Shown one piece after another: positions 1-13,874 of a stretch of 64,000 bases of DNA. Numbering within the stretch: position 1 is the stretch's first letter; the number at the start of each line of letters is the position of its first letter. The stretch covers positions 623,820 through 687,819 of the forward strand of contig CM042998.1 in assembly GCA_023678885.1 (NCBI GenBank), given 5' to 3'. A program made the position numbers and the translations under genes. This DNA is from Pogostemon cablin (lineage: Eukaryota; Streptophyta; Magnoliopsida; Lamiales; Lamiaceae). The notes beneath the pieces are model-generated. The model did not search any database, was not told the origin of the DNA, and saw only the letters and a program-made list of their open reading frames with translations.

Positions 1-3000
1 CTTGAGAATATTGACAAGACCCTAAGGGGATCAGGAACAGCGGTAAACAAGTCAAATCAAAGGTCCTGGAGAATAAGGTGTTGAAAGGACAGGCATTCAC
101 CAAGCTACCTGTAAAGATGATGTTTTAACTGACAGTGTTTGGGATGCAGTGGAAGACTTTGGATCCACATTTTGAGTACCTTGAGTAATTTTTGATAAAA
201 TGGCAACCTAAATGAGAAGAGATCATACGACAATGAAGTTATACAGATAGAGCGAAAAGTGTCCTACTTCAAAAGAAAATGCTTACCATCCTTTCAAATA
301 TGTTTGGTGATTCATTATCACAATCATAGTTTATATAAAGGTCAACAAGCATCTGAGGATCCTTACAGATTTTCTCCAACATCCTGCCAATTATATTAGA
401 AAATAAACCTTAATCATAGATATGAGAATAGTAAAAGACAACATGAGATAGCACGGTCACATGGCAACTGAATTCCAAATTTGAGTAACCTGATGCACCT
501 CAGCTAAATTCTAATATTATTTCAAATGGTAAGAACATACCTAAGTACAATCAGCTTTTGGTTAAGATCCGACCCATCCAAAGATCTCAATACAATCAAA
601 GGGAAGAAGACCCCAATTTCAGCCTGAAAAAGGTTTCATACATTCCGCTTGAAAAAGGAAGCAGAATCAAATCTTACATTGTCAAAGACAAGATGTGTGG
701 TGTTTCCAAAATTTTTCATACCTTAAGACTCTCCCTAAATCGCAACAAAAGAACAGAGAGAATTCCTGTTGTACACTACCAGAAGATAAAAACAAACTAT
801 TAGAAAAATAACCACCACAGAGTTTCCCAAATTAAAAACAATCCTACCATACCTGAAATAAGGCAGGAGAACGAGAGACTGATGCTCGTAATAATGCATA
901 CGAAAGATGAGCTCTTATTGAATCAATAAGTTGAAAATTCTTTGCAGATGAGCTGCCAACTTCTTCCAATGCACTCTAAATACAGCATTATTAAACATAT
1001 TTCATCAGTATATTATAATTGAGAGCAGCACACTGATACCTTATCTTAATCACATGAAAATCTCCTCTTTTATGTGTAACCAATATTATTATAGAACAAA
1101 GACACTTGCTTTTTATCACACAGAAAAATTTCCATGACCAATGGTCCATCTAAAGTATGAATAAATAGATATAGATAATAACATAGACGCAGATTTAATC
1201 CAATACACCTACTAACCGCAATCCTTCGCTCACACCAACCTTATCATTCCAGTAAAACAAAGCTAAATTTCTTCCTCTCGCTTTTTCGTAGGGATGGAGG
1301 CGGAGGTAGGCAAGGAGGTAGGAGGGAAGCTATATTTTATCTATTAAGATACCAGACAATATTCCATATACCTGAATGTTGCTGCTAACAAATGTGATTT
1401 CCTTCTTCTTTATCTGAACTTGTTATTAAAAGCAAGACTCGCTATTAAACCTAGTAAACATGCATTGGCCTTAACCAAGAAATCAACGAGTACACTAGAA
1501 AGTACTGGTGAAAATGGTATGTCATATGGATGATAATGCTAGTAAAGGAAAAAAATCGAAGTCAAAGTTGGGAGGGGAGGGCCAGCATCTACAATATCAT
1601 TGTAAAGAGGAGATATCTGGTCAAAGGAGCCGGAAGTCTTGTGGCAAGTACAGATCCTTTTAACACACTCTGATTTGACCTAACACAAACACATGTGCAG
1701 CAAAATACCTCCACACGAGTTGTGGCCACATAATTTTATAAAACTTTGTGTGGCAACATGATTATAAAGACTTTCTCATTGAATTTCGCACAAGATTTGA
1801 TATTGAAACATTACATCATTGCATATCAGATATGCAACCAATCAAGAACAAAGAGATGGCACTGCTAGCTATTGAGCATAAAATAAAAATATTATCGCAG
1901 TTCATAAACTCTGAAATGATACTAAGGAGAGTTTTCTAGGCACCCAACCATCACGTACAAACTTCACACACAAGATAATCCAACTAACCTGCAAAAGCTC
2001 CAGAGACAGAATACGAGTTTTTGTAGTAAGTTCGTCATTACCCTCCTTCATACCCATCTACAAACAAACCGCTCGCTTAATACAAACGATTCATTCAAAG
2101 AATTTTAGAACTAGTATAATGTAAAGAAGTTCCCAAGGACACATACCTTAAAGAGAGTATAGAAAATAAGTAAAGCATCACGTTGTTCAATGCTTATCCT
2201 CTCTGGACCAATCTCTCTGAAAGAACTTAGCAATTTAAAGGCAGAGATAAATATGAATCAAATAAGAAAGTAGCAGATTGAGATAATGTTTATAAACATT
2301 CTAAAATGATGAAGACCAATTTGGTGCCAAACTATTATCCTTGTGCTTCCCTATATAAGAGTGTGCACAGAGTGTTATAATCGTGCAAAGAGCTTGAACA
2401 GAAATTCTTATATATTCTCGCCACACCTTTCGACCTTTTCAACATCTTCATGATCCACAGCGTTCTTAAGAATGGTCTCTAAACCCTACATACAGAGGAG
2501 ATTTAGCACAAACTGCAGAGATCTAATAAGAAAATCTTATAGAAGCTTTTGTACCTTTATATCAGCACCGCCAGCAAAATCCTGAATTCCTTCAATGGAC
2601 AAAACAGATGTTTTACTAAAATGTTTAACAGATAGTATATCATCTGAATTTATTTTGGGGTCATTATGATGGCATGACACTTCTGCAGCCCTCAAGTCTG
2701 GCCCATCCGCTGTGAGAGCATGCTTGGTTTCTAGAGAATTACTAGATACCTAAATCACAAGATCAAATTTACACCATCATGTATAAGCAGTCTATACATT
2801 AAGAGATCTAGCAAACATAAAAAAAAGGTTTTATGAGAATAAATATTTATCTCATACCATTTCAGTTTCCATTTGTCCAAAAATGATGCTAAGCATCTGT
2901 GTTAACATGGCCTTTGATGTTGCTTGGTTAATAGGACTCTTGCTAAACATGAAAACAGATGTTATCAGCACTAGATGTTGTCCAAATCAAATTGAAAATG

Positions 3001-6000
3001 ACAACTTACTGAAGAATACCTATTAAGAGCAATATTAAAGCAAACCCTGATGATTCCCAGCAATGGATCTCCGTGGACTACACATTCAGATCAAGAAAGT
3101 AGAACCAATCAATTAGACAGGTAAAACATAAAGCTTAAAGAGAGAACTTGATCAAGAATTTAACGAGACATGTAATAACTGCAAGCACATATTTGGGCCA
3201 TAAAGTAAGCCTTGGAGATAAGATCAACTTAGAGGATTAGTCACAGGCATCGGAAAACTTTGCAAGGAGACTTTTTGTTTGCAGGAGTTTAACCTCTCTC
3301 ACCCACCCAAACCAACCCAGGCCAGAGAAACAGAGGGAAAGTGGCAATTCAAATGAAAGGGAGAACTCGGAGTAATCAATGGGATTCAGTCTCTGAGGTG
3401 AAGAGAACTCCAGAAAACACCAATATTTGAAGTTATTGGCAGACATCCTTAAACATGTATCATGCTGAGAAGGAAAGAATCCACCATATAAGGATAGACA
3501 TCCTTGCCTATTAGTTATTTAATGTGTTACAAAGTTCATATTCAGTTGTAAGAGTCCTAAGATGCATGTCTATCTAATCTAAAAATTATAGTATATGACT
3601 ATGGATATTCTTGAGAATCCGACTTTTGGAACACATCAGGGTAATAAGTTTAGGTTCTAGTAAACTCTGAAAGATCGTGTATTACCAAATAGGTCCACAA
3701 ACACCAAACAAGAAATGAAGGACAAAAGAAAAACACATTTTCCAAATTCACGATAATGCTGAATTTGTTAGAGATATGAAGATCACTGTGATAATATCAA
3801 AAGGGAAAGGGAAATCACAAGATAATTTTGGAAAAAATAAAAAATAAATATATATTGTACCTCGAATTTTTGCGGAAGCTATGGCAGTTAGAAGTACTTT
3901 CAAAACTTGAAGAGTCGTACTGCAATTTATTCCCTCAGTATTATACTCAGAAAATGAATTACATGCAAAAAGTATCATTTTCAATTTTTGTGTACCTGTC
4001 AGGAGCTGAATTATCCACACAACTGCATACCATGTCGAGAATATCTGTCAATAACTTAGAATTTTTGCCACCATCAAGACCAGGATCACCCTCTAAATGA
4101 TTGTATTCTATGAGTTTCTGCATTGAAGAAAGAACCAAGAAGGAAATGTAAGCAACTTCATCTGACCCAGGAAATATATATTCAGTAAAATATGATTACT
4201 ATATAGAATAAGGCACATGCAGAGTGACATTTATGGCTTAAGGATATCAACCTGATAAGCAATCAATTTCTGTTATCTTTTGATAATAGAGAAAGAGAAA
4301 AACAATTAAGACGCCAGGATTCCCAATATGATAATCGAAGAGAACACAAAACAAAGAAAAGAGAAAGTAACCATATCAACCACAAAATAATGATATCTAT
4401 ATCGCCACATTCTAATATACACAATACCTACTCTGCTGAAGAGACATCCTAAAACTAAATACCTGTGAACAAAATGTAGCACTTACATGTAGACAATCCA
4501 ATGCAAGCTCAACAACTTTAATGTTCTTCGTTTCAAAAGCAAGCCTAAGAGGATTAAGAACAAGATCAGCCTCTGCCTCTCCTAGTGTATGACCTGCGAT
4601 TTCCAAGGCTGTTGTGGCTGACCCACTGCTTGTGGTTCTGATCCTAGGTTCAACATCCTCAGCAGTAGATGGAGTTTTATTCGAATGACCAGGTCCCTTC
4701 TCACCTTTTTCCGCTCCAGAGTTAGATTCAGATGACTCACTGAAAGAATGTATTGTAAAGAATTTAAACTATAAGTAAAAAGAAATAAGAAACAGTATTA
4801 CAGAAAACAAACTAACAAAAAAATTACCAGGAAAACTAATTTGCTTTCTGTTATTGAAGTAGAGAACCAATGAGAACTTAACCTCTAACTATTGACCTAA
4901 GAACTAGTATGATGAATTTATAGCTTGGCAAACTGACATCGTAGACCACATCTCCTGATTGGAAGTTGTTTCATACTTGCAGATATTTTCTTTTGATGAA
5001 CTGACATAAATCATGCCACTTAAGTATACCTAAATCTTATTCCATTTCACATGGCTGAGGGTGATAGGATCTCTCATGATATGTCTAACTATATTTTATA
5101 ATGTATTATCTTTCCAAAATTGAGAATTGTTTCACTAGTATATTTATGCACATCTCATGTCATGATTTTCTCATGATCTAATTATCTTGATTCTGTTCCA
5201 GTTTAGCAAATTGGATACCTATATCCTCTCTGCTAATATCTCAGACAATAGTATGGTCGATGTACTCTGACAGAAATGTCAGTGCATGGACATAAGGATG
5301 TGGGAGTAGTTTTTCCAGAGAGCCAAAACATAAAAATCTCACTGTGATTAGAACACCTTTCTTTTTGAGCTTCCGTCAAAATTTGCTTAGTCTCACCAAT
5401 ATTTGACTGCTGATTGAAGTCCTTTCCACTGTCTGAAGAATCAAAGTACATGAAACAAATATATATTAATAAAACAGATTCGTTTAAATCGAAAGAAAAC
5501 AAAAACATGTGACATACTGTCAAAAGGAACTTCAAATGTTTATTCAAAGATCAGTAGATCAACAATCATCTAACAGAAATTAGCAATGTATTAGGCATTG
5601 AGGTAATACATCACCCCCATGCATGTTATCTGCATGTCTTGTCTTTCTCCAACCCCTTGCTTTCCATCAACCCAAAGGAAACCCCAAACCAGTTCTCCAC
5701 AAGAAAAAAATAGCCAATCAACATATCTCAACAGATAAATGAAAACAGAAGGAATAGCAATCTGCACTAATCCTAAGAAGGAACCTGATGGATTGCCAAG
5801 AGGACAGGAAAAGTATCAACCAGAAGTAGTTACTAGTTAAGCACTACCAAAAAACTTTTCCATCAGAATCTCAGAGTTCACTTTCAACACAGTCAACTCC
5901 ATGTAGTAATTTCCCATCTCGAGGTTATATCCACTAACAGCTCAAGAAGAATTTCAAATAATCATTTCTCCACTAAATCTCTTCAGTATTCTTGAGCATA

Positions 6001-7486
6001 AATAACTATTGCCAGCACTCTCTTACTTTTGACTACAGAGTTTTTGTGTTGAGAGAAAAATATATATAATCCCAAGAACTCTTCACCAAGATTCTTTCAC
6101 ATTCAGCATTCATCTAAATCAACCTGTCTTGCTCCTGTCACGACTCTTGACGCTCTTTTCTAGTAGTTCACTTAGATCTTGGTTATCAAACTCCTTCCCC
6201 ACTGTGATGATGACATTGCCAGTCACCATGGTATGTTAAATTAGAAAAGCTTTCCCCAGTCTGACATTTTAAAAACTTGGCTTGCAACACGAGGAACAGA
6301 AATTTCCAGAAGTTCATACTATTTAATGAGTAATGCATACCATAAAGCATCTTAATTTATCTGATAGTCCGTTCTAAAGAATCAAAGTGAGGATCAAAGT
6401 GAAGAAGGATCTCACGAGAATGTCAGATCAAAGTCGCATAAGAGAACAAGTTTACACTGTTTTGCGAGGATGTGTTCTCTCTCATTTCAAAAATATGAGC
6501 TTCATCATATATATCAGGTTAAAGCTCACCGTCTCACAATTTTATTTTAGTTGATTAGGAGAATTTAGCAATATTACAGGGATAAACAGAGTCCATCTTT
6601 CATCCCTGATATACCCTTAACATATTTCTTAGTATTATGATTGCTAGTTGCCACAGATCAAAATCCATTGATTAGGCACATTACGAGTTCCAAGGTTCTC
6701 TTCTGTTCAGTATATACTGAGATACTGATCTAAACTAAACTGAGCCATGCTTTTAGGTAAATAGTATGTGAATGTTAAGCCTCGAAAACTGCATCTGTCA
6801 GCAATTAACATGTTCAAGTCAATGCACACATCTGACAGGTTGTGTCATTAACTACAATGCTACGCTCACCTTCATCCAAAGATAAACCTATATTAAGTTA
6901 TTAGCTCAGCTCAGGTCATTGTGGATGTGATCGGGCCCATCAATCCCTTTTGGAGATATATTGATCAAACATCAAACTTAAGTCAACATGTAATTTATTT
7001 AGCTGTAAAATTACATGTTATATCTTCCAGTTTTTCATTTCTCATGTAAAGGGTTGAAATTACAAAAGCGAACCCAAATAGTACATCAAGTAGATTTCAA
7101 TGTTTTACTCGTTTGTCTCAACACTGCCAAGTGTATTGTTTCACAAATTGCTCAATTACAGTATTCAAGTTTGACGTAAATCAGTAATGTAAGATCAAAC
7201 AAGATTCACAAGTCTGTTTATTCCTTGCTATAAAGAGTATTCACAGTGGATATACAAAGGCCACATGCAATCACGATTAACACTTCCCAGCTCAATAAAC
7301 TAAATACGAAATACTAAAATATATAGAATCAGGTGAAAAAACTTGCAAAAGAAGCATAATTTCACAATGCGTACCCAAATACGTTTGAATGGCGGATTGA
7401 AGAGCACTGTATTTCTTGTTAGCACATTCTTTGAGCATCGACTCAAATGCTCGAGCCACAAATCCACCAGCCGCACCACCCGCCAT
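1..7486 (-). CDS. BIG5: BIG5-type ARF guanine-nucleotide exchange factor (N-terminal part, runs off left edge)
   Basis: Large Sec7-family ARF-GEF, brefeldin A-inhibited class, which activates ARF GTPases in trans-Golgi/endosome trafficking; Arabidopsis BIG5 is also called MIN7 or BEN1 and is linked to immunity. I read 17 exons: 7486-7375, 5432-5357, 4739-4487, 4117-3996, 3919-3861, 3077-3020, 2942-2858, 2749-2555, 2485-2427, 2216-2147, 2057-1989, 975-853, 775-722, 623-541, 383-287, 207-109 and 21-1. All phases close and give 545 codons. The start is ATG 7486 (MAGGAAGGFVARAFESMLKE). This covers the DCB and HUS regions; the HUS box NYDCD falls at residues 491-495. The Sec7 domain would lie left of the window. 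Exon 2 must use a weak donor (GTGTTC) to keep frame. Family identity is strong; the choice of BIG5 over other BIG members rests on the N-terminus and HUS match. Confidence 0.93.
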
Positions 7487-7800
7487 TTTTGTTTTCCGTT
7501 TTATCTCCCAATTCAGTCCAATTCAATCTTATTTCATGGAAAAATAAATTGAAAATTAGAAAGAGTAAATTTCCCGGTATGATCAAATTGGATCAAGAAA
7601 GACGAATTATTGTGAGCATCCATTGAGACGGCTGGACTAAGATCCTAAGATTCAACGTTGAAAATTAAAATACTGAAGAAAGGGTGAATTCTTTACCTGG
7701 GTTTATGTGAAAATTTTAATCTCGTTGGAGAGTCAGAGATCTGGCATGGAAGAATGAGCAGAGAGACCGCCTGTTTATGGGCATCACTGTGTAAACAGAG
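7487..7800 (-). promoter_or_regulatory. BIG5 5' leader, probably with an intron
   Basis: Upstream of the BIG5 ATG the minus strand carries a donor-like CCCAG/GTAAAG at 7697/7696. Possible acceptors lie between it and the ATG, so the 5' UTR may be spliced. Transcript ends are not visible; the boundaries are approximate. Confidence 0.35.
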
Positions 7801-8654
7801 TCGTGTTTTCTGTTGAATGTACAGTTAGCGATTTTGCATGGTTTAAATATTAGCACGATTTCGGTTTAAGGAATTTTGCACTTGGCAAAGCCGAAATTAA
7901 GTCATACACACGCCAATATTAATTGGTTAAAATTGATGGCGTAACGGTATTTCATTTTTGTGATGACCTTGAAATTTACTTTTTTTTTTCTTTTTTAATA
8001 ATTATCATTTTTTATTAAATATATATTTATTATTTTATTAAAAATATTATTACTTTATTTATACTACAGATAATTATTATACCCTAAAAAGCTAATGATG
8101 GAGATATGGAAGATTCAAAATAATTAAAGTATAGATTAATTAGATATTAATATGGTTTAATTTTTATTTAATTTTATTTATGTCCATCATTATAACTTTT
8201 TTTTTATCATTACTGTAATAAATTTATCCTATAAATAAGTGGTCATATTATTATATCAAGAAGTTGAATTGATTATTGAGATGAGAGTTTTTTTTCTTAA
8301 TTTCTTTCAGTATTCATAGGAATTAACAAATTATAAAATTTATTCTACATATTATCATCATTTAATACGCTCTCGTTGCATCAGCTAACCTATCAACTCT
8401 AAGTGTACTATTCTACGAGTGTACAAAACGCTTTTCTGAGATTATATGTGGCAATAAATCCGTCATTTTTAGTGAAAATCATACTCTTTAATGCAAATCC
8501 GAAAAGAATTTTCATAACTTATTACGTTTGAAATGATCTCACTATCTGATTTTATTCAAATTATAAACAAATATAAATTAAATAAAATTAAATTGACCAT
8601 AAAAGTGTAATTTGAAAGTATTTAGTGCTGCGCCAATTTCACCACAAAAAAATT
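7801..8654. other. AT-rich intergenic stretch
   Basis: Between BIG5 and the downstream end of CYP97A. Very AT-rich with long T runs. I see no coding exon or RNA gene. It should hold the BIG5 promoter and the CYP97A 3' flank. Confidence 0.5.
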
Positions 8655-8827
8655 TGAGTGAGACTTATGTGCACTCGACATTCCACGCGCTTTTGTAATT
8701 TTCATGCCCCTTCGCAATTTAGGCCCCTAGCAATACATAGGTTTAAATAGGATTGGAGGGGGAAGAGTTGTGTTCACAGGGACACAGAGTATTCCTCCGT
8801 GACCCTGGGGGCGTAGGAGCTTTTGCC
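8655..8827 (+). repeat. Dispersed repeat, copy 1 (about 170 bp)
   Basis: Matches 51956-52125 in the same orientation. Shared blocks include 'agcaatacata.gtttaaata', 'gttgtgttcaca' and 'aggagcttttgcc'. It lies just downstream of the CYP97A stop. Shorter related pieces occur near 59744 and 63885. Probably a small non-autonomous transposon or a fragment of one; class unknown. Confidence 0.6.
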
Positions 8828-8923
8828 AAAAAATTTATACACATACATACATAATTGAATATCAAGAATTGTTCCATCACAATATTTTCTTTACTATAAT
8901 ACAATCTTGTATCTATACCATAA

Positions 8924-11900
8924 TTAGGAAAATGCAGAAGGGACTTCATCTTTCTGATCCGGCACTGTTTTCACCTCTGAACTCTTCAGTTGTGAGTCCA
9001 CTTTTACAGTCGAAATGTCCAAGTTTGGAATGATCGGAGGTCTTTGTCTTGGTGTGACCGTCATTTTCAAACCTTCGGTGGTGTGGATCGTCGCCCCAGT
9101 AGTCATTTTCACCTGCAGGGACAGAGCCGTATATCAGATAATTTCACATACTGAATGTTGATGAAAAAATGAGATTTTAAGTGATGACATATGATGTAGT
9201 TACAGTAACCACTGTATGCTCATTTAGAATGAAGTTTCACACTACTCTCAATTGAGAAAGTGATAGAAGCAGATTACTTACTGGTGGTGCACCAAGGGCC
9301 ATTTGAAAGTCGAATCTCCGAACAAGCATTGCAACTGCAACAACAGTCTGAGATGGAGAAGGTTATTAAGATTGTTAGTTTCTGATGTTATGATAACTGT
9401 TTCATGCACTTAATTCAAGATCGAATAATCACCATTAAACTATCTTTAGACTAGCCGAGTGATGTACACAATGAAAAGATAACTATTTGAAGTTGATTCA
9501 TAATTCCAATATGGTAAACTTAAAATAACTCACCTCATATGTAGCAAACATGTCTCCAATACATTTTCTTGGTCCTCCTCCAAACGGTAAGTAACTGTGC
9601 AGATAAGTTCATGTAGTTAGCTAGTATATCACCATATCAAAACTTGATTTTTAGGTTATGTGGAATAATATTGAGTGCAGATGGATCACATCTTCAGAAG
9701 ATGCACCATGTAAATCATAAACCAAGATAACCACCCATCTTTTCAAGGCAGAGTTTGATGAATAATTTCGCATTCGGTAAGAAAGTTAATAATTTTTTAT
9801 TAGCCTCTCCATTAGTGAGTATGGAAAACACTACTAGGAAAAATTGCATTCCAACTATGATTGTTAGTTGAGGGATTCATACCTGAAATTCTGGTTAGTC
9901 TCATTTGGATTTGGACCATCTAAAGGCCATCTTTCAGGATTGAATTTGTCAGCTTCTTCCCAATGATTAGGGCAGCGATGCAGATTCCACACAGATATGA
10001 ATATGTCTTCACCACTGCAACACCAATTCGTTATGAGAGCAGGCTAAGTGAATAAACAGAAAATATGAATTGTTTATTTTGAGGTATAATACAGAAATCC
10101 AGACACTATTTCTGATTTCAGTGGCTAAGTTGCGGAAAGCTAATATATTCTACAATCAAGATTCACTTATGTGACAGTTCAACTCATGATTCAACTGCAA
10201 AAGATACTGAATTGTTACATGCACAAATGAGATGTCATTACAATAAAAAATTGTGATTTGTAGCTAACCTTTTAATTGGGTACTTCCCGAGTACATCATC
10301 ATCAAGGGAACGGCGGATCAAAACTGGTGGTTGTGGATAGAGCCTCAATGACTAGAAGTAAAGATACTCACAATATCAAAAGTCAGAGATATGGAAAAAT
10401 GCAGAGATAGCATACAATAAGTAGTTGAGTTATATGAACTTTTCTCACTTCATTAAGTACTCTAGTTGTATATTTAAGCTTCTTCATATCTTCAACAGTC
10501 GGAAATCGATCTCCAATAACTGAGTCGACCTAAGCATCCGTGTAGGAAAACATATGTATTACAATGTATTAATAAACAATTAGGTATAAATATATATAAG
10601 ATGCAACTGATAGAGGATTAACCAACCTCGTCTCTAAGCTTGGCCACAACGCTAGGGTCCTACAAGTTACAAGACCATAAGATAAAAATGAAAAGTTAGG
10701 ACTACAAATAAATATGAAAAAAAAAAACTTGACGATGCATGGAGAACGGAGTAGCAGAGGAAATTAAAGGTAATAAAAACTTACAAAGCATTAAATTGCA
10801 GTGTTGTAATTTAATGCCTATATATATTTTTCATAGGCATAAGAAATATGCACTCAATTAACATGACAGCACATTGATACAAAAAGTACAAGTTGGTTTT
10901 AAAGAGAATATATACAAAGATGGGCAGAAACTGATATACAAGTTATATACAAAAAAATGACAGATAGATACAGGAACTAATAAAGATATTGTGTAGTTCT
11001 CTAGTAGCATAGTAGTAGCATTGTGCAAATGAAATCTACATTCACATTCTTATCATATTAATGTAGATCTAATTACCATTATATTCCACATTGATGCTGT
11101 CCTTACATTTCAAAATTCTAATATCACAATGTGTTGTTATCATACATGGAAATGGTGAAAAGAAGCACAAGAATGCCAAGAGGAAGAAAAATCTAGGAAG
11201 CCTAAGACAATTAATTGAAGAAATTTAAATAGTAATAACTTGATGTGTCGATAGAATCATAAGTACCTTTGAAAGAAGATAAAAGGTCCAAGTCAGCAAA
11301 GCAGCAGATGTTTCATGTCCGGCGATGAGCATTGTCATTAGATCATCACGGAGTTGTTTGCTCGAAACCTACAGATTACTGCATGAGGATCTTACCAGAA
11401 TATTCATTTTTCTACATACATATGAAGAAGTCATAATTGATTTCGTACATCATCCCCAGATGCTAACAAGAAATGAAGGATACTAGGATCTTGTTCATTC
11501 ATGTATTCCTCATGAAACTGCAACTCTTCTTCATCAACCATTTTCTGTAAATGCAAAATGAGAATAGATCAAGACCAAAAAAAAAAAGGGAGTAAATCTG
11601 AAAATGTCCACATCGCTCAACAACTAGACATCAATCCAATTATCTTCCAGAGGAAGAGCATTCTTTTTATCCCCTGAATCATGGACTGATTTCAAGTCCA
11701 CTAATAATCCCTCAAATCTGATTGCTGCTATTCCATTGCATCTCAAGGCTCAAGACAATGAATTCGCTCATCAGAATTTTCTTCTAATTCTCCCCATAGC
11801 AATAACACTGCAGATTACACAAGATGTATCTTACAGCACACCAACTATCTTTACCTTACAAATCGCGATCAGATCATCTAATGTTTTATTCACCAAATTC

Positions 11901-13874
11901 AAAGCTGCATTAACTTTCTTTAGCTTTGGGGAAATATCTTTCCATATAGGAATCTCCCAAAATGGAATTGGTGCAACACTTCTGTCTTCAGCTTCTCTTA
12001 AGACAGTGTATACAGCCTGTTTCAGAAAGGGCCATGAAATAGAGCGTCTGTAACATAAATTAATGGTGAGGATATCTAAGAAGGATAAATTAAGGATGTA
12101 AAGGAATTCAGATGATTTAAATCTGGTACCTCAACAATCCCAGTGTCAACATTTAAAGAGTCGAAATCGTAATTGAATACAGCCTTGCCAATGATATCTA
12201 ATGTCAAACGAGAAAAAAGGGACTCCATTTCTACATCCTCACCATCAGATGCAGCAGCATCAAGTTTTTTGCATAGCCTATCAGTTGCCTCTCCAAACAG
12301 GGTAAACATTGCAGCCACAAACTACAAGAAGTTATGAATTGACATCACTTGCATTAGAAGGGTAGCATCATCTAAATAAAAAGGCAGAGGTCCTGAAGCA
12401 TTATTAGAACTTAACAACCATCATATTACGACTAAAATAGATCTTTGTTTCTTTTTTTCTTTTTTTAGCTTATAATGATTTTGTATACATCCTAGTGCTA
12501 CCTTCTGATGCAGTGCAGGGACTATAACCCGTCGTCTGACACGCCATATTTCTCCATCAGCAGGGATAAGTCCTTTCCCCATTACGAAATCCAAAATTTC
12601 AGCTAAAATTCCCTGGTAGAAAACAAAAGAAGTTTATTCTAAATGTTACACTTAATTCAACCCACAAATAAATTCTCAATCATGAAGTTCATGACTAGAG
12701 AAGAAACAATGTACGAAAAGCTTGTTACTGCAATTCTTTACCTTGGAATAACCTTTTGGGTTGTCTTTCAATATATGTTTGGCGATTGAAGGATCAGACA
12801 CTATTAAAAAGGACTGCAATAGAATCCAAATACAATAAGTCAGGGTCATAGTTTCTGGACAATGGGCTAAGTAGTGAAGCTGGACTAACCTTAGGACCAA
12901 ATGTCAGTCTAAACAGTCCACCATATGTTAGGTAAAGGTTATACAGTGGAACGAAAAAGGGTTCGTTAGTTATGGCCCTAACTGAACCTCTTGCCTCTGG
13001 AATCTTTAAACGATCCCCTGAAGAACCGGTTAAATTTAATATGAACTCAACTACCTCCTTGGGCAATCCAAATTTCGACAAGCCATCTTCAAGTTGTGAC
13101 TGAAACCTATCCTTGCCAACAATTGCAAATAACAAAACAGAGTGAGGGGGAGAGAGAGAGAGACAGAGGTAGGGGGACATAAAATAAGAACAACTACATC
13201 CATAACTCCATCCATATTCATTAAAAGAAAGACCAAAAGCATATGCTTGTCGTAGAGGATTACAATGGAACATGAAAACTTGCTTTTTTCTGTGACATAT
13301 TCATCCCCAAATCAAATTCTTGCTCTGTTTTAATCCCTTTGAAGTGCCAAAAGTATACCTTCAAAATACAGTTCTGCAGGAAAATTTTCTAAAACCCCAA
13401 TTCTGTAATGTTTGAATTAAGGTTTTAATTTTTTCTCTTATCTTACTTTTTTTTTTTTTTTGGCACCATTTTCGGTACAGTTGATAAAGGTGAGGCTAAA
13501 AACCCCCCGATATGGACATTTCATACCTAGACTTTCCGACGGTAAATTCACCGGAAGCAATACGAGCCGCCAGCTCAGCCCGTCGCTTCTCTTGCAGAAG
13601 CCTCTCCACCTCCTTTACGGCGTCGTCCTCGGGCACTCCTCTCCCATTTCCATTGCTTGAACTCGAACAGCTAATCACACGATTCCCTGTAGATCCAGAC
13701 CCAAACAACAAGCACAGATTATTAAAAATGAGAAATCATCGTTTAAAAAAAACTATGTGTACATTGTGCACAATGTGTAGTACCATTGAACTTCAAATCA
13801 AAAGAGGGACTCAATTTTTTCCTGGTTCGAAAGGTCTGAGGTGAGAACTGAGGGAAAGAAAGATTAGCTGCCAT
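8924..13874 (-). CDS. CYP97A3: Cytochrome P450 CYP97A, carotenoid beta-ring hydroxylase (LUTEIN DEFICIENT 5 type)
   Basis: Plastid P450 that hydroxylates beta-rings of carotenoids, mainly alpha-carotene on the way to lutein. Sixteen exons with all phases closed, 615 aa: 13874-13784, 13686-13527, 13106-12890, 12813-12742, 12612-12502, 12321-12130, 12016-11855, 11544-11449, 11368-11267, 10659-10627, 10529-10449, 10351-10269, 10014-9883, 9594-9534, 9347-9282, 9112-8924. The N-terminus is Ser-rich and transit-peptide-like. The I-helix oxygen motif AGHETS is at 383-388, ExxR (ESLR) at 439-442, PERW at 493-496, and the heme loop FGGGPRKCIG has Cys522. The C-terminal block with TTGATIHTTEGLK is diagnostic of CYP97A rather than CYP97B or C. 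Length is normal and no lesion is seen. The gene partners functionally with VDE at 32169. Confidence 0.96.

Noticed and set aside
5341..5357. Frame break between BIG5 exons 2 and 3
   Set aside because: Resolved by using the donor at 5357; no real frameshift.
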